The notes beneath the pieces are model-generated. The model was not told the DNA's origin, made no database searches, and saw only the letters and a program-made list of their open reading frames with translations. From Caldilineaceae bacterium (GTDB lineage: Bacteria > Chloroflexota > Anaerolineae > Caldilineales > Caldilineaceae): DNA of 49,810 nucleotides. Of the stretch, positions 16,965-26,639 are shown one piece after another. How positions within the stretch are numbered: the first letter of the stretch is position 1; the number at the start of each line of letters is the position of its first letter. Made by a program: the position numbers and the translations under genes. The stretch is from assembly GCA_020634815.1 (NCBI GenBank), contig JACKBA010000046.1, forward strand, positions 1 to 49,810, written 5' to 3'.

Positions 16965-19900
16965 TTACCCGTTCTCCAGCGCTGCCCTGATCTTTGCCGC
17001 CATGACATTCATTGCGAACGGTTTCTGGATGAAGTGTACGCCAGGATCGAGCACGCCCTGGTGGGCGATTACGTCGGCCGTGTAGCCCGACATGAACAGC
17101 AGCCGGATGTCCGGATAGAGGGACTGGAGTTTCCCAGCCAGGTCGCGCCCATTCATTTCCGGCATGACGACGTCGGTCATGAGCAGGTCGATACGCCCGT
17201 TGCGCACGCCGGCCAGGCGGACGGCTTCGCCCGGAGTGCGGGCCGCCAGCACAGAGTATCCCAATTCCTCCAGCATCGCCGTGGTCATTTCCAGGATCGC
17301 CGGTTCATCTTCCACCAACAGAATGGTCTCATTACCGCTCGCTTCCGCAGATGGCTCAGGCTTTTCGGTCTCTGAGTGTGCCCCTTCCCTGTGGCGCGGC
17401 AGATAGATCTTAAAACTCGTCCCATGGCCGGGCTCGCTATACACGTTGACGAAGCCGTTGTTCTGCTTGACGATGCCGTACACGATGGCCAGACCCAGGC
17501 CGGTGCCCTTGCCCATTGCCTTGGTCGTGAAGAAGGGTTCGAAGAGATGAGAGAGCGTTTCGGCATCCATGCCGCAGCCGTTGTCGCTCACGGCCAACAG
17601 CACGAAGTCGCCAGGAACATAGCCCACGTGCCGGGCGCAATACGCCTCGTCAAAAACGACGTTGCCGGTCTCAATCGTGATCTTGCCGACGCCGGCGATG
17701 GCGTCCCGGGCGTTGACACACAGGTTGGCCAGAATCTGGTCGATCTGGGCGGGATCCACTTTGACCGGCCAGAGATTGCTGACGGGCATCCAGGCAAGGT
17801 CAATATTTTCGCCGATAAGCCGCTGCAACAGTTTGAGCATGCCCTCAATGGTGACATTGAGCGCAAGCACTTTGGGGGCGATGGTCTGCTTGCGCGAAAA
17901 GGCCAGCAACTGCCGGGTCAGATCGGCCGAGCGCTGTGCGGCCTTTTGGATTTCCTCCAGGCTGGCACGCTGAGAATCGTCCGGCGCGGCCCGCATCAGC
18001 ATGAGTTCGGTGCGGCCCAGGATGATGGTCAGCATGTTGTTGAAGTCGTGGGCCACGCCACCGGCCAGCCGGCCCACCGACTCCATCTTCTGGGCCTGAG
18101 TAAGCTGGGCCTGGAGTCTCTCCTGCTCTTCCTGTGCGCGCTTGCGCTCGGTGATGTCGTGGCTGACGGTGGCCCATCCGATCACCTCGCCTGCTGCATC
18201 GTGGACGCTGAACAGGAAATAGTAGAACCAAAGCGGCTCGCCGCTCTCGAAATGGCGCAGGCGAATTTCAACATCGCCGTGCCCCTCCCGCAGCACGCGC
18301 GGGAAAAACTCGTTCTCGATAAATGCCTGATCTTCCGGGAAGAAGTAGTCTTGCACCTTGATGCGGCAGGCGGCGGCCATATCGGGCAGGCCGACCATGC
18401 GCACGCCCGCCGGGTTGACGTAGATGGGCTGCATCTCCAGGTCGCACATGCCGATGAACTCGCTGCTGCTCTCGGCCAGCAGGAAGAATTTCTGTCGTTC
18501 GTGCTCGGCGTGGATGCGCTCGGTAATATCCCATACCGTCGAAATCATCAGTGGCTTGCCCGGCACCTTGACATTGCGGGCACTGACAAAGGTCGTTTGC
18601 TCCCCTTTGCGGGTGATGGGAATGTCTTCCCAGTACATTCGCCCCGGCTCTTCGCTGGCCACATCCGCCAGAATTCGCGTCTTCATCTCTTCACGGAAGG
18701 CGGGGTCTTCGTATACAGCATCCCAGAAGTTGTCTGGTATCTCCAGCGCTTCCCTTGTGGTCCGATAGAACGCCGGGAAATTGTCGTTCATGTAGTCAAA
18801 GATGACAGACGGATCGATGGAATTTACCGCGACGCCGACCGGCAGATTGTCCATGACCGCTTTGGTGAAGGCCTCGCTCTCACGCAGCGCTTCTTCGGCG
18901 CGCTCGCGCTCGGTGATGTCGCTGGCAAAGACCGATACCCCGATGACGTTGCCGTCAGGATCGCGGATCGGGTTGTGAGCGATTTCAAAATAGCGGCGCG
19001 CTCGGCCTGCTTCGCCGGAATAGCCCGATTCGATGAATTGTTCGCCGCCCAGTGCACGATCGAGATTTTCCTGTGCGATCTGACGGTCTTCCAGAACTGT
19101 CTGGTATTCCAACATGCTCTCGCCGATTTCGATCTCGGCTCCATAAAGCGCTTTCATGACAGCGGCATGGACGCTGTTGAAACTGGTATATCGGTATTGG
19201 CTGTCGAGCGAGAAGACGGGCGTGGCAGCGCTTTCCAACATGGCGGTCAATGTGGCGTGGCGCTCGGCCAACTGCTCTTGGGCCTGCTTGCGCTCGCTGA
19301 TATCTATCATGGTTGTGACGTGGTGCATTTCCCCCGCCAGTTCGATGGGCCGAGAGGAAAACAATATGTCCACCAACCTGCCGGATTTTGCCCGCGCGCT
19401 CAGTTCGACATTCTGCAATCCCCCCGTTCTGATCTGTTCCTCGATCAATTTCTTGCGTTCCTCGGGAGACCACATGTTCAGTTCAGTCGAAGTATGTCCA
19501 ATCACCTCCTCGCGGCTGAATTCGAACATCTGGCAAAACGCATCGTTGGCGTCAATGAATTTCCCGTCGGCGATGCGGGTGATCGTCATCCCCGCAGGAC
19601 TGGCGCGAAAGGCGCTGGCGAAACGTTCTTCCGACGCGCGTAGTTCATCTTCAGCGCGTTTGCGCTCGGTGATGTCAATCATACTGGAGAGAACATAGCG
19701 GTTTCCGCCTAATTCTACGATTTCGGCATAGGAGACGGCATGCCCAGTTCTCCCGGTTTTTGTCCTGTACACAAATTCAAAGTCTGCGATCCGGCCTTGT
19801 TCGGTCAGAATGCTGAAGGCTTTTTGGCGTTCCTCTGCATTCACCCAATAGTCGACATTGCTGCTCGGTATCCCGACAAGTTCATCCCTTGTATAGCCGA

Positions 19901-21368
19901 GCCATGCGATAGTAGCATTGTTGGCGTCTGCGATTACCCTGTCTGAAATGCTGGATAAGGTTGTCGCTACCGGGCTCAGGTTGAATATCATCTGAAAGAG
20001 TTTCTGCGCTTGACTACGTTCTTCTTCTGCCTGTATGCGCTCGGTGATGTCAACGGCGGTTGTAATGAAATGAAGGGGCCGGCCTGCTTCGTCGCGGCGA
20101 AGCGTGGTGCTGACATCGGCCCACAGGAACGAGCCGTCCCTGTGAACATAGCGCTTGACGAAGCGCGCTGACTCCCTGTCACCTTTCAAGATCGGTGCGA
20201 TGATCGCTTCAATCGCGGTGATATCCTCGGGGGGCGTCAGTTCCTGCCAGGTCTTGTCGGTCAATTCCTCTTGGCTATAGCCCAGCCAATCGGCAAATGC
20301 TCGATTGACCGACACCTGTCCGGTTGGAAGCGTGATGGATTTGCCAACGTTGGCCGATTCGAATACGTCTCGGAATTTTCGCTCGCTCTCGCGCAACAAT
20401 TCCTCGGTACGCGTGCGCGCCGTGATGTCAGCCTCCAGTTCGCGCGTGCGTTGTGCCACCTGGCGTCGCAGGAGGATGGCGAAGCCGAGCAGGAAGCCCA
20501 GCAGTACCAGTGCGCCGGCGAAGCCCCACAGGAAGGTGACGGGCAGGACAGGTTTGGCCTGATAGATCCCAATCCACTTGTCGAGCCACGTATGGTATGG
20601 CGAATTTTCATCTGCCTTGAGCGCAGCAAAATTCCGATCGAGCGCATCCAGAATTTGCGGATGCTGGCCTTTGGGGACGGCGAAGAGGATTTTGACTGGG
20701 GAAAAGAAAATGTCGGTCGCTTCGATCTGAGAATAACGTCCTTCCAAAACCAACCCATAGACCTTGGTGATGATGCCGGCATCGACTTCGCCGCGATCAA
20801 CGGCGGCAAGCACCTCCGTGTATTGATTCATTTCCACAATCGGGCTATGCAGGTCAAATTGATTCAAGAGCCTGGTCAGGCCTTCTGTATAGATACTGCC
20901 CTTCAGCGCCGCGATCGTTTTGCCCTCGAGGTCAAGAACTGTTTCGATGGGCTGACCTTTGCCGCGGTATACGATTGCCCAATCGAGAAAGAGATGCTCG
21001 CGCGTAAAATCGAGCTTCTCAGCGCGCGCTTCCGTGTACCCAATGCTGGGTAAGAGATCGATTTCGCTCGCTTCGAGCCGGCTGAGATTTTCGGCCCACG
21101 TACCGGGCACGTACTCGATTTGCCAACCCTCGCGCGCGGCTACGTACTCCAACGCGTCGAGATAGAGTCCTTTGGGCGCGCCCTCCTTGTCCACGAACAC
21201 GAGCGGCTCAAAATTGTAGACGCCGACACGCACAACATTGTCGGTTTGCGCGCGCAAAGGCTGAGCCAGAACGGCCAGAACGGCGAGTGTCAGTAGAGTA
21301 ACCAGCCACCGTGCCCGATGCGTTCGAGCGTCTGGCTCAAACCGATACCTCGGATTGTCGTTGGTCAT
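16965..21368 (-). CDS. Hybrid sensor histidine kinase: SBP_bac_3 sensor, six PAS, HisKA/HATPase, receiver
   Basis: 1467 residues; the ATG at 21368 has GAGAAGG 5 nt upstream. An N-terminal hydrophobic segment (LVTLLTLAVLAVLAQPLRAQ) exports a family-3 solute-binding domain (VRVGVYNFEPLVFVDKEGAP). A membrane helix (FLWGFAGALVLLGFLLGFAI) precedes six PAS repeats, each ending in a DITER- or DISER-type PAC segment. HisKA contains VAHDFNNML with the phospho-accepting His. ATPase boxes are LCVNARDAI (N), DNGCGMD (G1), FEPFFTTK (F) and GKGTGLGLAI (G2). The receiver at the C-terminus has LLMTDVVMPEMNG with its Asp and IQKPF with its Lys. All catalytic residues appear intact. It senses an external amino-acid-like ligand plus internal redox/energy cues. 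No output-domain regulator is adjacent; it lies divergent from the XRE-cupin gene. Confidence 0.92.
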   Translation of the reverse strand: MTNDNPRYRFEPDARTHRARWLVTLLTLAVLAVLAQPLRAQTDNVVRVGVYNFEPLVFVDKEGAPKGLYLDALEYVAAREGWQIEYVPGTWAENLSRLEASEIDLLPSIGYTEARAEKLDFTREHLFLDWAIVYRGKGQPIETVLDLEGKTIAALKGSIYTEGLTRLLNQFDLHSPIVEMNQYTEVLAAVDRGEVDAGIITKVYGLVLEGRYSQIEATDIFFSPVKILFAVPKGQHPQILDALDRNFAALKADENSPYHTWLDKWIGIYQAKPVLPVTFLWGFAGALVLLGFLLGFAILLRRQVAQRTRELEADITARTRTEELLRESERKFRDVFESANVGKSITLPTGQVSVNRAFADWLGYSQEELTDKTWQELTPPEDITAIEAIIAPILKGDRESARFVKRYVHRDGSFLWADVSTTLRRDEAGRPLHFITTAVDITERIQAEEERSQAQKLFQMIFNLSPVATTLSSISDRVIADANNATIAWLGYTRDELVGIPSSNVDYWVNAEERQKAFSILTEQGRIADFEFVYRTKTGRTGHAVSYAEIVELGGNRYVLSSMIDITERKRAEDELRASEERFASAFRASPAGMTITRIADGKFIDANDAFCQMFEFSREEVIGHTSTELNMWSPEERKKLIEEQIRTGGLQNVELSARAKSGRLVDILFSSRPIELAGEMHHVTTMIDISERKQAQEQLAERHATLTAMLESAATPVFSLDSQYRYTSFNSVHAAVMKALYGAEIEIGESMLEYQTVLEDRQIAQENLDRALGGEQFIESGYSGEAGRARRYFEIAHNPIRDPDGNVIGVSVFASDITERERAEEALRESEAFTKAVMDNLPVGVAVNSIDPSVIFDYMNDNFPAFYRTTREALEIPDNFWDAVYEDPAFREEMKTRILADVASEEPGRMYWEDIPITRKGEQTTFVSARNVKVPGKPLMISTVWDITERIHAEHERQKFFLLAESSSEFIGMCDLEMQPIYVNPAGVRMVGLPDMAAACRIKVQDYFFPEDQAFIENEFFPRVLREGHGDVEIRLRHFESGEPLWFYYFLFSVHDAAGEVIGWATVSHDITERKRAQEEQERLQAQLTQAQKMESVGRLAGGVAHDFNNMLTIILGRTELMLMRAAPDDSQRASLEEIQKAAQRSADLTRQLLAFSRKQTIAPKVLALNVTIEGMLKLLQRLIGENIDLAWMPVSNLWPVKVDPAQIDQILANLCVNARDAIAGVGKITIETGNVVFDEAYCARHVGYVPGDFVLLAVSDNGCGMDAETLSHLFEPFFTTKAMGKGTGLGLAIVYGIVKQNNGFVNVYSEPGHGTSFKIYLPRHREGAHSETEKPEPSAEASGNETILLVEDEPAILEMTTAMLEELGYSVLAARTPGEAVRLAGVRNGRIDLLMTDVVMPEMNGRDLAGKLQSLYPDIRLLFMSGYTADVIAHQGVLDPGVHFIQKPFAMNVMAAKIRAALENG

Positions 21369-21621
21369 GGCACCTTCTCTCGTGCAGCGAGGCGCTACAT
21401 TCAGAGGCACTGAATTTCGGCTGTGACGTCCATTGGAGTACAGGGAACAAACGTAGCGGCGCCCAGGTTGTGCTGCCAACACAATCATAAGGCCATGACC
21501 TACCCCTGTCAAGGAGGCGCGCACCTGCCATGGCCAGTAATATTACATGAGGTAGGGCAGCGGTGCGAGGGGCAGACACTATGACACCGGCGCGGCGTCC
21601 AATTTGCGCTGGATCAAAGAA

Positions 21622-21650
21622 GGGACAACTGTCACGGTAAATTTGTGACA
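21622..21650 (+). promoter_or_regulatory. Operator with GGGACAACTGTCAC and TGTCAC-N9-GTGACA
   Basis: GGGACAACTGTCAC (21622-21635) is identical to 12247-12260. Its TGTCAC end (21630-21635) pairs with GTGACA (21645-21650) across 9 nt as an inverted repeat. It lies in the 352-nt gap between the divergent kinase and XRE-cupin genes, upstream of a TATAAT promoter. Confidence 0.5.
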
Positions 21651-21655
21651 ATTTA

Positions 21656-21686
21656 TTGGTTGTTATTGGCGATATCCAACTATAAT
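21656..21686 (+). promoter_or_regulatory. Promoter of the XRE-cupin/multiheme cytochrome operon
   Basis: A perfect TATAAT at 21681-21686. The -35 is poor: TTGGTT at 21656 (19-nt spacing) or TTGTTA at 21660 (15-nt spacing), consistent with an activator-dependent promoter next to the operator at 21622-21650. Confidence 0.5.
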
Positions 21687-21720
21687 AATGGTTGCTTGTT
21701 GCGCTAGCGGGAGAATTCGA

Positions 21721-22386
21721 GTGATCCAGAACCGAACAGCACTTATGCAAAATAGTATAGCCGATGAGGGCGGCTTTGCCCAAGAAAGCCTTGTCGGCCA
21801 ACGCATGCGCGAGCTGCGCTCTGCGCGCGGCCTCTCGATTCGGGCGCTGGCGGAGGCGAGCGGTCTGGCGGTCAATACGCTGAGCTTGATCGAGAACGGC
21901 AAGATCTCGCCGAGCGTCAGCACATTGCACCGCGCTGCGACGGCGCTGGGTGTCGTCATCACGGACTTCTTCGAGAGATCGGCGCCATTACAGCAGATCG
22001 TCTTCCTTCCGCATGCGGAGCGTGCCAGCACCCCATTCGACCACGGGACGCTCGAGGACATGGCGGCCGGCTTTGCCGGGCGCGGCCTCCATCCGAGTCT
22101 TGTCACCTTGGAGCCGCATTGTGGCAGCGGCGCCGAGCCGATCGTGCATACGGGCTATGAGTTCGTCTATTGTCTGGAGGGCTGCATCACCTATCGGCTG
22201 GACGGCCAGATCTACCGCCTGCACCCGGGTGACAGTCTGCTGTTCGAAACACACCTTCCCCACTGCTGGCAGAATGAGCAGGACCAGCCTTCCCGCATGA
22301 TCCTGGTGCTGGTCCCCACCGACCTGCGCGACCAACCCACCTACCGCCATTTTGCGCCGCCCGATTCGTCAGGTTCGTCCCAATGA
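21721..22386 (+). CDS. XRE-family regulator with C-terminal cupin domain
   Basis: 221 residues if translation begins at the GTG at 21721, which has GGGAGAA about 7 nt upstream; ATGs at 21688 and 21745 are alternatives. A HTH_3 domain (VGQRMRELRSARGLSIRALA, GLAVNTLSLIENGKISPSVS) is followed by a cupin_2 barrel with HTGYEFVYCLEGCITYRLDG and LHPGDSLLFETHLPHCWQN. This MalR/PuuR-like build regulates neighbouring metabolic genes in response to a small molecule bound in the cupin. It starts the operon that continues with the multiheme cytochromes 22 nt later. Cys residues in the cupin (YCLEGC, PHCW) might make it redox- or sulfur-responsive; this is speculation. Confidence 0.88.
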   Translation: MIQNRTALMQNSIADEGGFAQESLVGQRMRELRSARGLSIRALAEASGLAVNTLSLIENGKISPSVSTLHRAATALGVVITDFFERSAPLQQIVFLPHAERASTPFDHGTLEDMAAGFAGRGLHPSLVTLEPHCGSGAEPIVHTGYEFVYCLEGCITYRLDGQIYRLHPGDSLLFETHLPHCWQNEQDQPSRMILVLVPTDLRDQPTYRHFAPPDSSGSSQ

Positions 22387-22408
22387 ATGCCTGGAATAGT
22401 CAGAAAAG

Positions 22409-23851
22409 ATGTCTGAAATGATGAAACGATATTTGTGGGTTTTTGGGTTGCTGGGTGTCGTACTGGTGATCGCGATTCCTGCCGTTATCTTCTGGCCGCG
22501 CAGTGCCAGCACGGCGACTGACCCGTGGGACGGCTTGCCGGCGCATGTGGAACATACGAGCCATGCCAACATTGTCGAGGGGCCTTTTGCTACCGGGCAA
22601 GAAGTGACCCAGGCCTGCCTGGAGTGCCACGAAGATGCGGCGGATGAGGTCACGCACACGGTCCACTGGACCTGGCAGAGCGACCCCGTCGAGATCCCCG
22701 GCCACGACAATGTGGTGGAGGGCATCGGCAAGATCAATCTGATCAACAACTTCTGTATTGCCACGCCGAGCAACGAGCGCACGTGCATGACCTGCCATAC
22801 CGGCTACGGGTGGGAAGAGAAGCCCTACGACTTCGAGAAAACCGACAATGTCGATTGCCTCGCCTGCCACGCCGACACTGCGCTCTACGCCAAGGGCGAG
22901 TATGGCAATCCGGCCGAGGGCGTCGATCTGCTCGCCGCGGCGCAGAGCGTGCGCAACCCCGGGCGCGACAACTGCGGCAAGTGTCACTTCGACGGCGGCG
23001 GCGGCAACAATGTCAAGCATGGCGACCTGGACGAGAGCCTGCTCTTCCCCTCTGAGAATCTCGACGTCCACATGGGGCGCTATGATTTCCTGTGCACCGA
23101 CTGTCACCAGACCGAGGATCACAATATTTCGGGCCGCATGCTCTCGGTCAGCGTGGATGACGAGAACCAGGTTGCCTGCACCGACTGCCATGAAGCCGAT
23201 CTACACGATGACGAGCGCATCAACGCCCACACGGCCACCGTTGCCTGTCAGACCTGCCACATCCCGTCGATCGCTCTGAAGAATCCCACCAAGGTCACCT
23301 GGGACTGGTCGACGGCCGGGCAGGACAAGCCGGAAGACCACTACACCTTCCTCAAGATCAAGGGCGACTTTCTCTACGAGAAGGATTACCAGCCCGAATA
23401 TCTCTGGTATGACGGCGGCGTTTCCTATCGCTACCTTACCGGTGACCAGTTGGCGGCTGACGGCCCGACGCTGCTCAACCCGCCCAGCGGTTCGATCGAC
23501 GAGGCCGGCGCGCGCATCTTCCCCTTCAAAGTTCATCGTGCGGAGCAGCCCTACGACGTCGTGAACAACTATCTGCTGCCGCCGACGACATCGGGCGAGG
23601 GGGGCTTCTGGACGACCTTTGACTGGCCTTCGGCGCTTGAACTGGGCGCAGAGGCCAACGGACTGGAGTTCAGCGGCGAGTACGGCTTTGCCGAGACCTG
23701 GATGTACTGGCCCACGACACACATGGTGCAGCCCAAGGAAAATGCGCTCCAGTGTGAAGATTGCCACGCCGACAACGGCCTGATGGACTGGGAAGCACTT
23801 GGTTATCCGGGTGATCCGATTGAATGGGGCGGGCGCAATGTACAGCAGTAA
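22409..23851 (+). CDS. Octaheme tetrathionate-reductase-family cytochrome c
   Basis: 480 residues. An uncleaved-looking N-terminal membrane anchor (WVFGLLGVVLVIAIPAVIFW, residues 10-29) is followed by exactly eight CXXCH motifs: CLECH (~70), CMTCH (~126), CLACH (~150), CGKCH (~189), CTDCH (~229), CTDCH (~257), CQTCH (~280) and CEDCH (~457). Spacing and flanking sequence fit the octaheme tetrathionate reductase (OTR) family, which can reduce tetrathionate, nitrite or hydroxylamine in vitro; physiological role is open. The long heme-free C-terminal stretch before the last motif is also typical. It is exported and would receive electrons from the adjacent heptaheme/cytochrome b protein. An ATG at 22421 is an alternative start. 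Confidence 0.9.
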   Translation: MSEMMKRYLWVFGLLGVVLVIAIPAVIFWPRSASTATDPWDGLPAHVEHTSHANIVEGPFATGQEVTQACLECHEDAADEVTHTVHWTWQSDPVEIPGHDNVVEGIGKINLINNFCIATPSNERTCMTCHTGYGWEEKPYDFEKTDNVDCLACHADTALYAKGEYGNPAEGVDLLAAAQSVRNPGRDNCGKCHFDGGGGNNVKHGDLDESLLFPSENLDVHMGRYDFLCTDCHQTEDHNISGRMLSVSVDDENQVACTDCHEADLHDDERINAHTATVACQTCHIPSIALKNPTKVTWDWSTAGQDKPEDHYTFLKIKGDFLYEKDYQPEYLWYDGGVSYRYLTGDQLAADGPTLLNPPSGSIDEAGARIFPFKVHRAEQPYDVVNNYLLPPTTSGEGGFWTTFDWPSALELGAEANGLEFSGEYGFAETWMYWPTTHMVQPKENALQCEDCHADNGLMDWEALGYPGDPIEWGGRNVQQ

Positions 23852-23864
23852 CCAGGCCAGAAAG

Positions 23865-26621
23865 ATGCGAGCCATGCAACGCCATTTCAGTTTTCGACTA
23901 TTCTCCATTGCGCTTGTGCTGCTGCTGGCGGTTGTCGCCATGACGCTGGGTGGCGCCAACGCCGCTGCCCAGTCCGGCGAGGAACCGGCAGCGCCGCTAA
24001 CCAGCCTGCACCCCGTCTTCGCCCTGCGCGACGCAACGGGCGCCAACGTGCTGGAGAGCGGCCAGCCCGTATCCACCATGCAGACGTGCGGCGCCTGTCA
24101 TGATACGGAGTTCATCGCCGGCCACAGCTTTCATGCCGACCTGGGGCTCGCCGACTTCACGGCGCCGGGCACGACGAGCAGCGGCCGGGCGTGGGACACC
24201 AGCAACGGCCTCTTCGGCAAATGGGACCCGCTCACCTACCGCTACCTGACGCCGGACGGGGACGAGCGCCTCGACCTGAGCACGGCCGAGTGGCTGATGC
24301 TGCTTGGCCCGCGCGTGGCGGGCGGCGGCCCGGCCACCACGGCACGCGCGGGCGAACCACTAACCGCCCTGGCGCCCGATGCCGCCAATCCGGAGACGAG
24401 CCTGCTCCACGCCGACGGCGCCGTCACGGCGTGGGACTGGAACGAATCCGGTGTGGCCGAAATGGATTGCTTCCTCTGCCACCTGGACCAGCCTGACCAT
24501 GCCGCGCGCACGGCTGCGCTGGCCGCCGGCGACTTCGGCTGGGCGAGCACGGCGACGCTGGCAGCCACCGGCATCGTGACGAAGACGGCCGACGGCTGGC
24601 AGTGGAACGCAGCGGCCTTCGACGCCGGCGGCGAACTGCTGCCCCAGAACGTGCGCGTGCAGGACCCGACCAATGCCAATTGCGCCCAGTGTCACGGCAT
24701 CGTGCACACGGAGACTGACACGCCGCTCACCTTTGCCGGCTGCGACCTGGACAACCCGCAAACGGCGACCACCGGCCAGGTAATCTCGCCGCAGAAGATT
24801 TCGGAGTCCGGCGCCAACATTGCCGGCAAGAGTGACCTGGCGCGCGCGTGGGACGTCCACGCCGAACGCCAACTGGCCTGCACCGACTGTCACTACGCGG
24901 TCAACAATCCGGCGCACGCCCAGGAAGCGGACGACACGCGGCCGAGCCACCTGCTCTACGACCCGCGCCGGCTGGACATCGCCGAGTATCTCGAGCGGCC
25001 CGATCACAACTTCGCCCGCGGCCAGAGCGCGCAATACACCGTGGCGCCCGAGTTGAAAGACACCATGCGGCGCTGCGAGTCCTGCCATTCGACCGAGAGC
25101 CATGCTGACTGGCTGCCCTACGTCGACCGCCACATGTCGGTGCTCTCCTGCGAGAGCTGCCACATACCGCGCCTCTATGCGCCGGCCGTCGAGCAGGTCG
25201 ACTGGACTGTGCTGGAGCCTGACGGCAGCGGCGTCGTTACCTGCCGCGGCGTGGATGACCCGCAGAGCGGCGTCGATGCGCTGATCGAAGGGTACACGCC
25301 TGTGCTGCTCATGCGCGAGAACATCGACGGCGAGCAGCGACTGGCGCCCTACAACCTGATCAGTTCCTGGTACTGGGTCTACGATGACGCTGACGGCAAT
25401 GCGCGTCCGGTGCGTCAGGTCGATCTGGAGGCGGCGTGGTTCGACGGCGAGAGCTACGCGCCGGAGTTGCTGGCACTGTTCGACGCCGATGACGATGGCG
25501 AGCTGAGCGCGACGGAGTTGCGTCTCGACAGCGATGCCAAGACTGCCGCCGTCGCCGAACGCCTGGCAGGGCTCGGCCTGGCCAACCCGCGCATCGAGGC
25601 TGAGGTGCAGTCCTACAGCGTCAATCACAACGTCGCGCGCGGGGAGTGGGCGACGCGCGATTGCCAGAGCTGCCACCACGATGAGGCGGCCACGCCCCTC
25701 CAACTGGCAGGCTACATGCCAGGCGGCGTCGTGCCGGCCATGGTGGGCGGCGCCAACATCGCAGCCAGCGGCACGATTCAGCCGGGAGCCGATGGCACGC
25801 TCTTCTTCCAGCCGGAACCGGAGCAGGCCGGCGTCTACATCTTTGGCCGCGACCGTGTCTCCTGGGTCGACTGGCTGGGATTGGCGACATTCCTCGGCGT
25901 GCTGGCCCTGGTAACGGTGCATGCGGGCCTGCGCCTCTACGTGGCGTGGCGGCGGCCGCGTCACGAGCCGGAGACACAGCGCGTCTATATGTACGACGCG
26001 TATGAACGCTTCTGGCACTGGTTGCAGACGATCGCCATCATCCTGCTGCTCTTCACCGGTCTGGTGATTCACCGGCCCGACATGCTGGGCATGTTCAACT
26101 TCCGGAACATCGTCTGGGTGCACAACATGCTGGCGCTGATTCTGCTGCTCAACGCCGCGTTGGCGCTCTTCTATCACCTGACCAGCGGCGCCATCCAGCA
26201 GTTCATCCCGCGGCCCTATGGTTTCTTTGACCGGGCGATCCTACAGACAAAGTTCTATCTGTACAGCATCTTCAAGGGCGAGCCGCACCCCATGGAAAAG
26301 ACGCGCAGCCAGAAACTCAACCCGCTGCAACAGGTGACCTACTTCGGGCTGCTCAACGTGCTGCTACCGTTGCAGATTGTCACCGGCGCGCTGATGTGGG
26401 GCGTGCAGCAGTGGCCGCAGGTCGCAGCCATGGCGGGCGGGCTGCCCGTGCTGGCGCCGCTGCACACGCTCGTGGCCTGGCTCTTCGCCTCGTTCATCGT
26501 CGCCCACGTCTATCTGACCACGACCGGCCCGACCGTGCTGACCGACATCAAGGCCATGGTCACCGGCTGGGAAGATGTGGAAGTTCATGCCTACCCCGGC
26601 GCACAGACGGAGCAGGCCTAA
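23865..26621 (+). CDS. Heptaheme cytochrome c fused to b-type membrane cytochrome
   Basis: 918 residues from the ATG at 23865, giving a signal peptide (LFSIALVLLLAVVAMTLGG); ATGs at 23838 (overlapping the previous stop) and 23874 are alternatives. The periplasmic part has seven CXXCH motifs: CGACH, CFLCH, CAQCH, CTDCH, CESCH, CESCH and CQSCH. Between the sixth and seventh lies an EF-hand-like loop DADDDGELSATE. The last ~260 residues hold a first membrane helix (WLGLATFLGVLALVTVHAGL) and then four-helix cytochrome b561/hydrogenase-b-type sequence with likely heme-b histidines (ERFWHWLQT, VIHRPDM, WVHNML, LFYHLT, PLHTLVAW, IVAHVY). Such a fusion would link the quinone pool to the octaheme partner in one polypeptide. 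Confidence 0.88.
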   Translation: MRAMQRHFSFRLFSIALVLLLAVVAMTLGGANAAAQSGEEPAAPLTSLHPVFALRDATGANVLESGQPVSTMQTCGACHDTEFIAGHSFHADLGLADFTAPGTTSSGRAWDTSNGLFGKWDPLTYRYLTPDGDERLDLSTAEWLMLLGPRVAGGGPATTARAGEPLTALAPDAANPETSLLHADGAVTAWDWNESGVAEMDCFLCHLDQPDHAARTAALAAGDFGWASTATLAATGIVTKTADGWQWNAAAFDAGGELLPQNVRVQDPTNANCAQCHGIVHTETDTPLTFAGCDLDNPQTATTGQVISPQKISESGANIAGKSDLARAWDVHAERQLACTDCHYAVNNPAHAQEADDTRPSHLLYDPRRLDIAEYLERPDHNFARGQSAQYTVAPELKDTMRRCESCHSTESHADWLPYVDRHMSVLSCESCHIPRLYAPAVEQVDWTVLEPDGSGVVTCRGVDDPQSGVDALIEGYTPVLLMRENIDGEQRLAPYNLISSWYWVYDDADGNARPVRQVDLEAAWFDGESYAPELLALFDADDDGELSATELRLDSDAKTAAVAERLAGLGLANPRIEAEVQSYSVNHNVARGEWATRDCQSCHHDEAATPLQLAGYMPGGVVPAMVGGANIAASGTIQPGADGTLFFQPEPEQAGVYIFGRDRVSWVDWLGLATFLGVLALVTVHAGLRLYVAWRRPRHEPETQRVYMYDAYERFWHWLQTIAIILLLFTGLVIHRPDMLGMFNFRNIVWVHNMLALILLLNAALALFYHLTSGAIQQFIPRPYGFFDRAILQTKFYLYSIFKGEPHPMEKTRSQKLNPLQQVTYFGLLNVLLPLQIVTGALMWGVQQWPQVAAMAGGLPVLAPLHTLVAWLFASFIVAHVYLTTTGPTVLTDIKAMVTGWEDVEVHAYPGAQTEQA

Positions 26622-26639
26622 CGATCGATTGCCAATCTG

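Noticed and set aside
17376..19643. 755-codon plus-strand frame
   Set aside because: Antisense to the histidine kinase, whose PAS and kinase motifs are clear; composition is typical of a shadow frame.
24360..26177. 605-codon minus-strand frame
   Set aside because: Antisense to the heptaheme cytochrome; no domain or translation signal.
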